Source: Hemibagrus wyckioides (lineage: Eukaryota > Chordata > Actinopteri > Siluriformes > Bagridae). Taken from it: 64,000 nt of DNA. Below are positions 1 to 11,769 of the stretch, piece by piece. Both the position numbers and the translations under genes were made by a program. The stretch covers positions 15,539,917 to 15,603,916 of the forward strand of contig NC_080735.1 of the NCBI RefSeq assembly GCF_019097595.1, read 5' to 3'. Positions within the stretch are counted from its first letter, which is position 1, and each line of letters opens with the position of its first letter. The notes under the pieces are model-generated. The model was given only the letters and a program-made list of their open reading frames with translations. It had not been told where the DNA came from and made no database searches.

Positions 1-219
1 TGGATGCTCTCTCTCCTGTCAATCAGAGTGACACTAGCCGTTTGTGGACATGTATCTGGAATAGAGCAGCTAATCACTTTCCACCTAATATGTGCTGTGA
101 TAAGTCATGAGCAGCAGCTTGAAACGATGCATTCAGCTGGATATCTTATCCAGCCAATCCTCCAGATTTGGTACCTGTAGTATGACAGAGGAGAGCTGGC
201 CCTTTCATGGACACCTAAA

Positions 220-640
220 CATGATGATAATCATGTAATCCACTATAAAATTTGAAAGCTGAATTGTAATCACATTGACTAAGATTCATTTTTATGTTTA
301 TAGTGTTTTTAAAAAAATACACATTGTAAGTTTTACAGATTAAAAAAACTCAATGACATGAAGAAAAAACCTTGGGAGGAACCCATCCTCTTCTGAGTCA
401 CACCGGATACTGGGATTACAAATTATTACTTCTACAACCATATACTATAAAGTTAAACAGTAAATGTTTTGAAAGGATGTCCAGTATAAGTATATTGTGA
501 ATAATAGTCCTTGGATGAGCTCAGGACAGTTTTTATGATTACAGAGGCAGTTCATAGGTCTGTAACTGAATCCTGGTGAGATTATCCACTGAAGCAAAAG
601 TGAGACTTGGGGGAAAAAGTTGTTTTTTGTAAGTGCAAAC
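220..640. repeat. Dispersed repeat, unnamed family, copy 1
   Basis: This stretch shares ordered words with 21650-21965: a 'CCTTG(A/G)GA' segment, 'CATCCTC', 'ATACTATAAAG', 'TTTATGATTACAG' and 'ATTATCCACTGAAG' / 'ACTATCCACTGAAG'. Both copies lie in the same orientation. No coding frame is apparent. It resembles a repeat common in catfish introns, but I cannot name it. Boundaries are approximate. Confidence 0.5.
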
Positions 641-1664
641 CTTTCCATATGCCAACATCTTTCTTGACAGGAAAAGGACAGGAAAACGTCTGTTGTAGAG
701 TTCTACAGCTAACATTTAACAGTTCCTAGAGCAAAAAACACCCCTGATGGATCACTTTTGCGCACCTGTTGCTTCATACGTTCATCTGAGTGGTAAATCC
801 AATGACTCAAAACTCAGACAATCCAATTTACTTCATATGGTTTGATCTTTTGCTGCCCTTTAATAGAACCGTTCCATTTGTTCATTAATATCCCAAAAGG
901 ACCAGAACTCAAAATAGATTTAAGACGTTACCTATTTTTAGTGTTAAAGCCGTTTCTGCATGTGATCAACTTTCTGTGTTACTGCTGCCATCAGAAGCCA
1001 GGCACTTTACCCGTCAGGCTTCATTGCCCAACCAGGCCCTTTTGAGAGTCTCTTCAGTATTTCAATCTCAAATTACTCTAGTAATGCATTTTATTTCACA
1101 TTTAACAAAGAGAATTGGTGAAAACATTAGAAGCTCTTTGGGGAAATTGTGTCACCCTTGATTTGTTTGTTGTGAGTAGATTTCAGAAGGGTCATTATTT
1201 ATCCATGAGTTGATTTTTTTTTTTCTGGGTTACCTCTGAAGATTTGGATGTAGTCAGTAGATTGGGAAGCTGATATTTCTCAGGTTATACAGTATGTACT
1301 AGAAATAAACAGAGAAATGAAACTGCAATAAGAATATGCAGCAATGGCTTTGCTTTCCAAGTCCAAAGTCTTTTAGCCTTAGAAAACCTCAGTGTACTGT
1401 ATTTGGATGCCAACTACGCACAGCTTTATGAAAAATGTTCAACATAACAATTTATTTTGCCAACAGCTATAAACAAACAGGGATATTTGAGACTGCTAGA
1501 TAGTAATGCTGAAATTGTGCCTCAGTACCATCCAGAAAACAGAAAATGTGAATCATTTTGTTCATCCATCACCTGTTATTTTAATAACATGACAATCCAA
1601 TATGCACAGTGACACATATATTGGTTTACACAAATTTCAGAAAATGTTTCAAAGAATATATGGC
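641..1664. other. Intergenic, nothing recognised
   Basis: AT-rich upstream DNA about 6 kb before the likely neuroligin promoter. Short open frames lack composition or motifs suggesting genes. No tRNA, rRNA or long simple repeat was seen. Confidence 0.6.
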
Positions 1665-1699
1665 TTTAAGTTTGTGGACACCTGATCATCACACCTATA

Positions 1700-1745
1700 C
1701 ACTACTCACAAAAAGTTAAGGATATTTGGCTTTCGGGTGAAATTT
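1700..1745 (+). repeat. Left terminal inverted repeat of Tc1-like element
   Basis: Begins CACTACTCAC. It matches the reverse complement of 3092-3137 over 46 bp with one C/T difference, after which similarity fades. Confidence 0.93.
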
Positions 1746-1997
1746 CCGGATGCACCTAAAATGCACTATAACCTTTACAGGTGAACTTAATTTGAACTTC
1801 TCTACACTTTTGAATGCACATGTCCACCTCTTTAGTGTTTCAGAACTTTTTGCATAACTTGCTGTTCTCTAACAAGGTGCTTAACGGCAAAATTCACAGC
1901 TGGTGTTTGATCCATGAATCGACCAATAAATTTTCTGGTTCAGTTAGAATTGGTATTTAAACAGTCCTCTTCATCATGCTGTTCACATTTTGACATC

Positions 1998-2933
1998 ATG
2001 AGACCAAGACCACACCTAACAATTGATCAACAGTACCTTGCAATTGCGAGGCTTCAAACAGGATGTTCTCAGAGGGAAGTGTCATCAGCAGGTTGCGACA
2101 GAGATACAGAGAGACTGGAAGAGTCACAGAAAGGCATAGAAGTGGACATACTTTGGCCACATCCCACGTTGATGACCGCTTCATTGTGAACAGTGCCCTG
2201 CGGAACCGGATGATGAATGCCACTCAACTCCAGGCACATTTAAGGGAGGTGAGAGGCACCCAAGTGTCACGTCAGACCATTCGAAACCGTTTACATCAGT
2301 GTGGTCTTCGTGCTAGACGACCTGCAAGGGTACCTGACCACACCACTAGGCACAGGCGTTGGGCCAGGGAGCATTTATGCTGGACAAGGGACCAGTGGGC
2401 CTCAGTGCTGTTCTCTGAAAGTCGATTCACGTTGAGCAGAAATGGTGGCCGACAACGATGGTGGAGACGTCAAGGAGAGCGCTATGCATCAGCCACTGTT
2501 GTGGTGGTGTTACAGTCTGGGCAGGTGTGTCTACTCAATACAGAACTGCCCTACATCTTGTGAATGGTACACTGACAAGCCAATACTACCTGAATAACAT
2601 CATTAATCCAGTCATTGTGCCCCTGCATGAACAACACAGGCCTAATTTCATCTTCATGGACAACAATGGGAACGGCTGCTGGAGGCTGGGGTACCTCAAA
2701 TGGAGTGGCCTGCACTTTCTCCAGATCTGAATCCCATAGAAAACCTATGGGATCAGCTGAGTCGCCGTGTAGAGGCTCGTAACCCTGCACCCCAGAACCT
2801 CAATGACCTGAGGGCCGCCCTTCAAGAAGAGTGGAATGCTGTGCCTCAGCAGACAATAAGTCGACTCGTGAACAGCATGAGACGTCGTTGTCAAGCTGTA
2901 ATTGATGGTCAAGGGCACATGACAAATTATTGA
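1998..2933 (+). pseudogene. Broken Tc1-like (DD34E-type) transposase
   Basis: The gene would cut and paste its host transposon in the nucleus. The N-terminal reading starts at 1998 (MRPRPHLTIDQQYLAIARLQ). The frame then shifts near 2085 into a helix-turn-helix region (VISRLRQRYRETGRV; VSRQTIRNRLHQCGLRARRP), shifts again near 2500 (YYLNNIINPVIVPLHEQ; FIFMD), and again near 2690 into the C-terminal part (MEWPALSPDLNPIENLWDQL). The stop is at 2931-2933. At least three frameshifts are present. The motif normally FxDESRF reads FSESRF, so the first catalytic aspartate is deleted. The second motif reads FMDNN where the family has an aspartate before N, so that residue is also lost. The glutamate of NPIENLW remains. 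It is certainly non-functional. Confidence 0.9.
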
Positions 2934-3091
2934 GACATTGACATTTTTTGTTGTGGTATACCCACCACTGTTGTTGGATTTTGTTTCAATAAATTGTTTG
3001 AGATGAGGAAATCACCATTGCATGCTTCTACTCAAATGCCCTACTTTCATGATATAATATCACTGTAGCGTGAACTTTTTACATTTTCCAT

Positions 3092-3137
3092 AAATTTCAC
3101 CCAAAAGCCAAATATCCTTAACTTTTTGTGAGTAGTG
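3092..3137 (-). repeat. Right terminal inverted repeat of Tc1-like element
   Basis: Ends GTGAGTAGTG just before the TA at 3138-3139. It pairs with 1700-1745, 45 of 46 bases. Confidence 0.93.
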
Positions 3138-3525
3138 TATATGGTTCTTCCTCAAATGTTGGAAGCACACAATTGTTTACAATGCCTTTGTATGCTGTAG
3201 TGTTACAACTTCCCTTCATTGAACAAAGAGGCCCAAACCTGTTCCAGCATGAAAATGCCCATGTGCACAAAAAAAGCACAGAGCTCCATGAAGACATGTT
3301 GTGTTAAGATCTGGAAGAGCCCTAAGTCTGATTCAACCCTTCTGAAAACCTTTGGGATGAACTGGAACACCGACTGCACCCCAGACCTCCTCACTCTTAC
3401 AACATCAGTGTCTGATCTCACTAATGCTCTTGTAGCTGAATGAACCCAATCCCCACAGCCACACTTCAACATCTGGAATGAGATGTTCATAAAAGGAAAT
3501 GTGGGTGTGATTGTGGGTAAGGCTT

Positions 3526-4613
3526 CAACAAACTCTGGCCTATGTAGTGTAAATCTAAGAGAACTGTGAAAATAAAGAAGCAATCCAGAACACCACTGCA
3601 CTCCAAGCAAGATGATGTGAGAGGCCAGGAACTACAGGCCAAACTGAGATGGGAAGGAGAGAGAAGAGGAAGTCCAGGATCTTTGACTTGCTGCAGTGGT
3701 TGAGGTGAGATAACATAATCATGTGGGTTTGCTGTAAGCAAAACGTCTGCTCAGTTCTCTAGAAGTAGTGAACAGAGTATTTGAGAGTGTAATACAGAAA
3801 GTGCTGAGCATTGGCTTACGTGCTTAATGTACCAGTCATTGGTAAAAAAAAAAATCAATGTTTCACCATTTCATCATTTATAAAGCTTTAAAAAAACTTC
3901 TTTGGTTGGACCTGCTAGGAAAAGCCTTAATTATCCAATGAGCACTTGTTCTTTGTGCACTAGTGTTCTTTGGTTTGTTATTTTACTGTAAACCATAAAG
4001 GTTCTGTGTGGAATCATACAATAGAGTGCTTTCCAATAAGAAAGAGTTCCAGGAAATAAACTTTTAGAAAGATAGAAAACCCTAACAATCCAACTATCCA
4101 GCACTTGGAGTTCTTCCTTTTGTGCTTTTTTTTTCCAGAGAACTCTTAATGGTTCTATGCAAAACAATACAACAGAGGGTTCTACGTAGTACCTTTTTAG
4201 GAAGATAATATTTCTTAATGATCACCAAAACCCCTTTTTCATCTGGCATTGAATCTGTTATTGTTCATATGTATTATTCAACTGCTTAAAAATGTAATCT
4301 ATTACCCTAAGCCTTTTCAGATTCCCCTCTGGGAGAACCTTACAGGGTTTCAAGAAGAATCTATTGTTGGCAGTAAGATCCCTCAACTATCCAATAAACC
4401 ATTTAAGAACTGCTGAAGAGTTATTTTCTTAAGACTGAACTTTGTCATAAGTTTGGGACATAATCTGAAAGTTCCACTAAAGCTTGACAGATCATGAAGC
4501 AATTTCAACAAGGTTAAAATTGTATGTAATACATGACCCCAAAAAAACGAAGAATCCTTCACGAGTCTATCGCCTGTTTTGTCAGTTTGTTTCTATTCCT
4601 TATAATTCATGTA

Positions 4614-4616
<3 letters not shown>
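3526..4616. other. Intergenic, nothing recognised
   Basis: AT-rich DNA with a short purine-rich patch around 3640-3680. No coding exon, RNA gene or clear repeat family was recognised. Confidence 0.5.

Positions 4617-4659
<43 letters not shown>
4617..4659. repeat. (TTA)n microsatellite
   Basis: Uninterrupted TTA trinucleotide repeat. Its six-frame translations are homopolymers and not proteins. Confidence 0.95.
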
Positions 4660-6377
4660 CCTGGGCCGTAAAATCAAATCATATTTAATGACACCGGATA
4701 AAACTGATAGAAATCTGTTCAAATATGCAGTATTGTCTGAGGTCAATTCATTTTCCTTTGTAGTTAATTTCCAAAATGATACTGAAACGTAAGTTGTTGT
4801 TTTTCTATATCTTTTTCTTTCCTGCCCCAGATGTGCCTACCTGTTGATCTCTCTCGAATGTGAACAGATACTAAATTGACTCTGATTGCTCACATACACA
4901 CATTTACTTTGTAGCTCAGCATGTTAACAGATGAACTGATGCTTCTTGTATTACATGCTGGAAAAAAACAAACAAACACAACAACTACATATGGGTAATG
5001 TTATTGTGTGGCTTATCATATTATGCCTGGAAATTGTACATGAGAACTGCCTCTTGCCTGTTTTAGCTACAATACCGTCTCCACCACGTGTCACATCATT
5101 GGTCTGTTTACCCATTGTGTTCACCTGTTTTGTTTTAGTCCATGTCTATTTATACCATGTTGTATCTTTAGCCCTATCCAAATGGGGTCCTGAGATTTCC
5201 TATTTTATTTAACCAGCTCATCCCTCTCTGTGTTTTTCTCCATTCAGCTCTGAGAAAATTACAGGCCGAATTACTGACTGTTTTTCAACAAACCCAGTGG
5301 TGGTCTGATCATTTCCATCCCTTTCATGATACACATGTCCGCGATTTTTACACAGACGTCGCCTCGTGTCGAAAAAAATAATGTTTGACTGTGGCTGTTT
5401 AGTCTCAGAGCGCATGCATCAGTGGCTCTCCTGCAGATATTAAACTCTTGTCGAGTCATGAAATGAAAAATGGATGCTTTAGAAGAGGCGCTCAACCAAA
5501 TACTGGGTCTGTGCGGTAAAACCTCAACTACACATCCTACCGGGGAAGGCATTTTCAGGTGGACAAAAGGAAATCATTAAGAAAAGTTAGATTCTTCAGG
5601 CTGATTAAAGGAGCCATTAGAAAGGCAGCTACACACAATACTATACTTTTATTTAATTATTTTTTTTTTTTTTTATAAATGATGACTATTTGCATCATTA
5701 CCAGTTCCTTAAATTTCTGTTATATGAAAGCTGATAAATGAATACTGTAAATTATATACTGCTACTTATCAAACATTTAAAATTACATATTTAAGGGACT
5801 GACAAAAAAACTTTGTAGAAAATACTGCCCGATCTTTGAGCGCTCAAGTTATTGCTGTGAAGAGTTTGACCTTAAAAGAGACGTGTTTAGAAAAAAAAAC
5901 AAAAACCTAAAACATCACAGATGTCTTGCTTGTAAACTAATCCAAACTAAATAAGGGCCTTTTTTTGGTATATGTTTTCTTTGACTTCTTTAAAATGGGT
6001 TTTTCTTTTCTTTGACTGCTTGTTTGGTTAGATTATCATTCTTATCATTTGCTTGTATTTAAATATGGACCTAGAAATGATGCCAGAAAGGTCAACCTTC
6101 TGTTTATCTCTAATTTTAACAAGATTATGTTAAGAAAATGTACAGCTCGTGTGATTTTTCTGTCATTTCCTCCAAATTGTGCCACTCTTCTTCCAAATTT
6201 GGACTACTGCACGTGACTGTCACCAGATATAGGTCACTTTTTTTTTCTTTTCTTTTTTTGTTAAAAAGGATCGATCAGAACAGTAACTTAGACTCGATCA
6301 AGTATGTCTTTCAATTTGAAGAGTCGATGATTTTGTAACACACTACAGCATATTTCAGTGGCTAATAATGACGGATG
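4660..6377. other. Intergenic, nothing recognised
   Basis: AT-rich with several T runs (for example near 5660 and 6240). Small open frames lack protein-like features. No promoter or repeat could be named. Confidence 0.5.
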
Positions 6378-6447
6378 AGAGAGAGAGAGAAAGAGAGAGA
6401 TGGAGTGAGAGAAAGAGAGAGATGGGGAGAGAGAGAGAGAGAGATGG

Positions 6448-6505
<58 letters not shown>

Positions 6506-6547
6506 TGGAGTGAGAGATGGAGTGAGAGAGAGAGAAAGAGAGAGATG

Positions 6548-6597
<50 letters not shown>

Positions 6598-6653
6598 TGG
6601 AGAGAGAGATGGGGAGAGAGATGGAGTGAGAGAGATGGTGTGAGAAAGAGATA

Positions 6654-6701
<48 letters not shown>

Positions 6702-6731
6702 TGGAGTGAGAGAAAGAGAGAGAGATGGAGT

Positions 6732-6778
<47 letters not shown>
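6378..6778. repeat. Long polypurine (GA)n tract with GATGG interruptions
   Basis: About 400 bp of almost pure purine on the + strand: GA dinucleotide runs broken by AGATGGAGTGAGAG and GATGGGGAGAG units, partly repeated in tandem. Such tracts are mirror-symmetric and can form triplex (H-DNA) structures. The reading frames across it (Arg-Glu or Ser-Leu repeats) are artefacts. It lies about 0.6-1 kb upstream of the inferred promoter. Confidence 0.95.
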
Positions 6779-6782
<4 letters not shown>

Positions 6783-6939
6783 TCATGCTAGTCTTTTTTT
6801 TTCTAAGCAGTGGAACGCGCGAGCAGGGAATGATGGATACACACGTAAATGATGGATACATTTTCTTTCCTTTACTTCCTCATACACACTCCTCATCTCA
6901 CACAGGTCACACTTGGCCACTGCCGTATCCCGAGTCCAT

Positions 6940-7550
6940 TTCCGGGGCCCTGAGGGTTGGTGCGTGCGCCTTTGCGCTTGCTTTATGATCTTTTAATTTT
7001 CTCTTCTTTTCTCCCCGCGCTTCTCGACGTCACCAAAACACATTACACGTTGTCGGCGATATCGTCGCGCACGAGACCCCAAACATTCCGGTTTCACATT
7101 AATAAAGTGCGTGCCAGCGCGCTCTAACGAAAGCCCACTGTCTGATAATTAAAAACAACTTCCGGAAATCAGCAGTGCGCGGATTAGGGACGTGATGCAT
7201 GTAATGGGGAGTCAAAAAGCATGAAAAAAAAATCCATGACTCTTCACGAGTTGTGCATATACATTAGACTGCGAAGAGAAAAAAAAACAACATTGGCACG
7301 CGCAACATGGGCATTTCAGTCCAATCGGAACGCGCGCTCTGGGTGAAGTTTTAAAAGGATTTCGCAGCTGGTTAACGGTGATGGAGTGAATGCGGCAATC
7401 TATTGGCTGTGGGCTTTGTAAATTTCACTCAGAGCAGTCCAATGGCAACTGAGAGAGCGAGAGAGTGAGGGGGAGAGAGAGAGTGAGCGAGAGAGAGAGA
7501 GGTCCAGCTTTGGTGTCTCTCCCTTTAATCTCTCCGTCTTTCTCTGTAGA
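6940..7550 (+). promoter_or_regulatory. Candidate nlgn4 promoter, CpG-bearing with three CCAAT motifs
   Basis: CpG dinucleotides, rare in most of the window, cluster here (for example GTGCGTGCGCC, CCCCGCGC, CGCGCGCTC). Three NF-Y type CCAAT boxes occur at 7321-7325 (+), 7402-7406 (as ATTGG) and 7439-7443 (+). A near-consensus cAMP response element, CGACGTCA, is at 7025-7032. A GA-rich stretch follows at 7449-7503. Initiation would then fall about 7500-7550, just before an exon with a perfect donor at 7805/7806. No properly placed TATA box is visible, as usual for such neural genes. The start site is inferred, not seen. Confidence 0.5.
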
Positions 7551-7805
7551 GGCAACCTGAATGTCTGCATTTTAATGCACGAGCGCATTGCATTTATCCA
7601 TCCGGATCAACCACGGTGACGCTTCTTTTCATCTCTTCATCGGACTGTTTGGATTGGATTTTTTTTAAAACCGGAGACCGCAGGATTTTTGGGGGGGACT
7701 TTGCTTTCTGTTCTGCTCTCGTTTGTTGCATGTTCCATGTTTGGCCATATCCCATGAAGTCTGTGCGCAGCTTTGGGAGAGTCCTGTGATGCAGATATTG
7801 CACAG
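7550..7805 (+). other. Probable untranslated first exon of nlgn4
   Basis: The segment ends at a strong splice donor (CACAG|GTAAGAG, exon end 7805) and lies in CpG-bearing DNA downstream of the CCAAT cluster. The left edge is uncertain. If transcription starts here, the exon may begin around 7500. The sequence TCCGTCTTTCTCTGTAG ending at 7549 also looks like an acceptor, so an additional upstream exon is possible. It has no long open frame and would be 5' untranslated, joining to 12949 or 13241. Neuroligin genes commonly have non-coding first exons; this assignment rests on splice signals and position alone. Confidence 0.45.
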
Positions 7806-8598
7806 GTAAGAGACATCACAGCGAATGTGTATGTGTGTGTGTGTATGTGTGTGTGTGTATGTGTGTGTGTGTGTATTTTTTTCTGATTTCTTTTTGCTTG
7901 ACTGCTTTGTGCTCGTGCAGATTCCAGTTCTACCCTATACACGTCGAAAGGAGCTGTGCGGACATTTTTTTTTTTAAATTTGCGGGGAATATTTGCAAAC
8001 CTGTTTTGTAAGACTGGGGATTGTGACAGACATGTATGCTCTAATGCCACTCTATGACTTGACTTTTAAATCTATCTCGCAGTCCTATTACCGAGTTCGT
8101 GTGTATTGGAACTGTTTATCCCGCGCGCGCGCCTGATAATGTGATGCACGGCTTTGCACCCCGTTTTTTTTATTTCTTTTTCGGGAAAAGGGCTTAAGAA
8201 AAAGTGCCAGAACAAATCCACAGGTTTAATTTACCACCATGACTTACCTGTGGCACTTTTTATTTATTTATTTTGTTTTATTTTGGAGTGTGACGTTATA
8301 ATTTCCTGACAAGCTCGAGCTCCTTAGGTTATTGCCTGGGGTTAGGGGCAGTGGGGTATATGGATGATCAGGATGGGGGTAATAAAGCTACAAAGCAGTG
8401 GCATCTTTAATCGAAACTCGGAGGAAAACTCCAGGCACGTCTGCGTATTTTGGAAAAATCCAGAAATCACGAACACTTCCGGCTCGAGTCAGGAGTGTGA
8501 CGTGAGTGTTTAATAACGCAACAAAAAAGCAAACGTTTCTCTCTGCTCTTTTCTGAAGATGCAGTGCGTCCGGTCAGGTCTGGTCTAACCCTCACCAC

Positions 8599-8603
<5 letters not shown>

Positions 8604-8634
<31 letters not shown>
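8604..8634. repeat. (CA)n microsatellite
   Basis: Uninterrupted CA dinucleotides inside the CpG-bearing region. Confidence 0.95.
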
Positions 8635-8636
<2 letters not shown>

Positions 8637-9237
8637 CCCGCACTAAGCCGCAAGGTGGTACTGTGGACATCTGCATAAGCAGCAAGGTGCGAACAGGGCG
8701 CGCGTTTAGAACCGCGCATGCGCGTTAACCTTGCTCGTCTACTAGCGCGTCTTCTATGTCGTCTGACTCATGATTATGCACAAAGCGTCATAAAAAATGA
8801 CATTCCTCGAAATGTAGGCTATTGGTGTTGGTGTGCTGTATCACTGGATGAATGAAATTGAATGACACGACCTCCAACCTGACATTTTAGTAATGTGTTA
8901 TTCTCGTGACTTGATTCGATTCCATGTGTGCCTCCCCTAGATAAAGTCTTATCTGCAGGTAGATGTGAGTCTGCGCACACGTATGGATCCCAGGAACAGC
9001 CGATTTACATGCCTGAGGAAATCTATCCTTACAAGCAGGCGATTGAGACCTATTGATTTCCAATCAGGTTGGCCTACAGCGGTGCAATTTCTTTAAACAA
9101 CCGCACAGGGACCTGTCTTCTAGTGTGTGATTCTTAAATGTAAAGGCAGGCGATTCTTTAGCACCACAGCCTTCTGTCTATAAGGATCAATATTTATTTC
9201 CGTTCCATATCGCAGCAGGTGAAAGGTGCTCGATCTC

Positions 9238-9239
9238 CA

Positions 9240-9271
<32 letters not shown>
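9238..9271. repeat. (CT)n microsatellite
   Basis: CT dinucleotide run with one TTT interruption. Confidence 0.93.
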
Positions 9272-11769
9272 GTTCTGGATCTCCAGCAACACAGCACTAT
9301 AGCGTCACCTTTGAATAAGTCCTCCTCTCTATTCACTCGTATCTCTCTAGGGTCCCTGTCCTCATTCTCTCAGTCGCTTGAAAGATGTGGAGGGTCCTCT
9401 GCTCAGGAAGAAAAATATCGAGCTGCCCATGTTGAATAGGTGATCATGTTGAGCGGGTACGTTTAGGGCAGTGCAACTGTCACATCCCTTCTTTAAAGTT
9501 CACCCAAAGGTCAACAGCAGTTTTTTTCCTTGCTTTGTTTCCTTCTTTCTCTGGTCCAGCTGGAAAATGGCTTACCTCGAGTGTGTGGCCGTGTCTCGCT
9601 CAACACTTGATCGGATCTCTGCCCCTCAGCCTTCTCCCAGATCTTTTCGAATAATTAAAATGCAAATGAAAACCCGTTACCTTCATTGAAATTCGTATGA
9701 GTTATCACGGACTATCACACGCAGACACAGAGTGAATGCTATCTTCTAGCTATTTTCACCCTCTCCCAGGCTTTTGGATGTGAGTTTTAAATGAGGGTAA
9801 AGGGTGTCACATCTGAGGCTTTTCTCTGATATCACAGGCTCGTTTCATTCGAGGATAAATGAGGCACTGAAGCAGGCCTTCTAGGCTGCCAGTGACACTC
9901 TCCAGACATCCAGGACTCAGAACACACACATATACTCATAGCTTTTAGTAGGTATCTAAATATTTAACTCTCAAAAAAGGGCACTTGGAACCTATCATCC
10001 TGAGGCTTAAACGATCAACAGATAATTTCCAAACAGCAGCTGCTCCAGCTGTGAATTTCCATATGAAGAGCAAGTATTCGGTTTTATGGTTTTAATGGCC
10101 TTTATTGTTGTGTTGTGTTAAAGTCGATGTATTTGAAGGTATTTATAATCGCCAAGTCTTTTTAAAAAATGTTTTAATTAAACATTAAGCCAAGAAACGT
10201 CTATTATTATTACTTTTGGTCATTTATTTAATTATCCAATATGGGGTTTCTCATTCAATTCGTGTATGCAAAGTTAAAACAAAAAAATTTAAAAAAAAAA
10301 AGAATATAGAAAGTATTGATTTCTAATATAAGATAATCAATCATGGTTTAGACAGACGAAGAAATAGTTTTTCTCAAGTTTTTCATGGCTATAAATAATG
10401 ACAGCGCAGTTTCATTTAGACCTTTGCTGACCTTTCATAAATTTATTGTGAAACTGCTGTATTTAAATGGAAACCCAGATTCTGATATCTGTTATAACTG
10501 TTGATTGATGCATAATGCCCAAAACCCCCTTGCAGTCGTTATCAATCTTAGTTTCTTTGGCTTAGTTTCTTTTCGTTTTTACCTAGCTTTTACAGAGCAG
10601 TAGTTAAGATCTATGATCTTCTTCCATGAATTTTTAACTCGCTGTGCCAGACAGGTGCAAATAAACCATTTTTTTTTTTACCTGGAATACATCTTCCAAA
10701 GCTAGTTCAAAGCTTATCGATTCTTCTGTAGATGCTGGATGCCTCTAGACTTGGTAAAAAACATAGTGGAAATATTTTTACACTGTTTCTTTTTCTTTAC
10801 TGCATTGGAAACAAATTACTGAACACTCTGGCCCTTCTGCCTGGATGGAAGCCGAGCTTGAGAAAGCTCCTGAAATTTTAGCTTATGATAATCATAGTAT
10901 TCTTGAGGATAGGAAGACCAAAAGGATACCAGGATAACTGTAATATATCGTGAGAAAATCAACTTCGGCATCTGGTTTCTTTGTACCAGAGTTAATGGAC
11001 CTAGCATAGCCTAAATAAGAAAATTTAAGACAAACTGTATAAAACAGTGGTATCTGATTAAACAAAAAAATTGTCATAAATATAAAATCTTTGGAGAATG
11101 CAGCAAACCTTATAAAAGCATTCTGTAGTTGTCTTGTTTCTACATTTGTTTAATGCTAGACATTTGAGCAAGCACTGTTTATGCTTCCTCTAGTAACCAT
11201 TGGTATGATTGGTACTATATAGTAAAACATTTTGAGACGGAATGTCCCACGACGAGTTTCATTTAACGTTCGGATTTCAGTTAGTGCATTATAGCTGCCT
11301 TGCTTTGCTTGAGCACTCAACTTCTCATGAGAACTATTATCTTCCATCTGTTCAGATTGCTCTGCATGATGCAGTACTGCAGTTAACTTCGTTCCACACG
11401 TACGCTTTCTCGGAAAATCAGCATATGCTTTAGACCTTGTGCAGAAGATAATTCAAAAGGCACTGATCTGTGGTCACCTTTGAGGTTTCCAATGTTATAA
11501 CGAAGGCTAGTATTCAGGCATTGGAACATGGTCTTGGATCACACCTCCAGGGGACTGCAGATTCTTGTCTCGTTCTCAGAACTCAAAAGTCATTAAGGCT
11601 GAAGAACAAAAGTCCATGTGACCCCCTACCTCTATAAATCCAATCCGATAATGTGAATCAAATGTGCATGATTAATTCATCTACTACTGGAGAGTTGAAA
11701 CTCATAAGTGATAAATTGTACAATGTACAAAGTAGAAATGAAAAGTTCCTAAAAATGGGTAAAGGTTGG

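Larger units (their letters stand above)
1698..3139 (+). mobile_element. Tc1/mariner-type transposon with TA target duplication
   Basis: The element spans 1700-3137 (1438 bp), flanked by TA dinucleotides at 1698-1699 and 3138-3139, the duplication expected for Tc1/mariner insertion. Terminal inverted repeats of 46 bp (1700-1745 and 3092-3137) start CACTACTCACAAAAAGTTAA and differ at a single base. It encloses a broken transposase gene on the + strand. Length and single short inverted repeats fit the Tc1-like group; no Repbase name is claimed. Well-matched ends with a decayed gene suggest mobilisation in trans or moderate age. Confidence 0.92.
1665..3525 (+). mobile_element. Older Tc1-like relic, split by a younger insertion
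   Basis: The outer parts (about 1665-1697 and 3140-3525) belong to one degenerate Tc1/mariner relic. The left part reads 'AAGTTTGTGGACACCTGATC'. The right part continues with 'GGAAGCACACAATTG', 'CCTGTTCCAGCATGA', 'CCATGAAGACATG', 'TTTGGGATGAACTGG' and 'CTAATGCTCTTGTAGCTGAA'. The last words encode the C-terminal part of a Tc1-type transposase in broken frame. The same word order recurs at 43349-43776 and, reversed, at 25507-25900. The middle is interrupted by the element at 1700-3137; removing it together with one TA rejoins the relic without loss. It is inactive: no complete transposase remains. Confidence 0.8.

Noticed and set aside
6355..6861. Long Ser-Leu or Arg-Glu repeat frames across the GA tract
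   Set aside because: They are translations of a dinucleotide repeat on both strands; no splice sites, no unique sequence.
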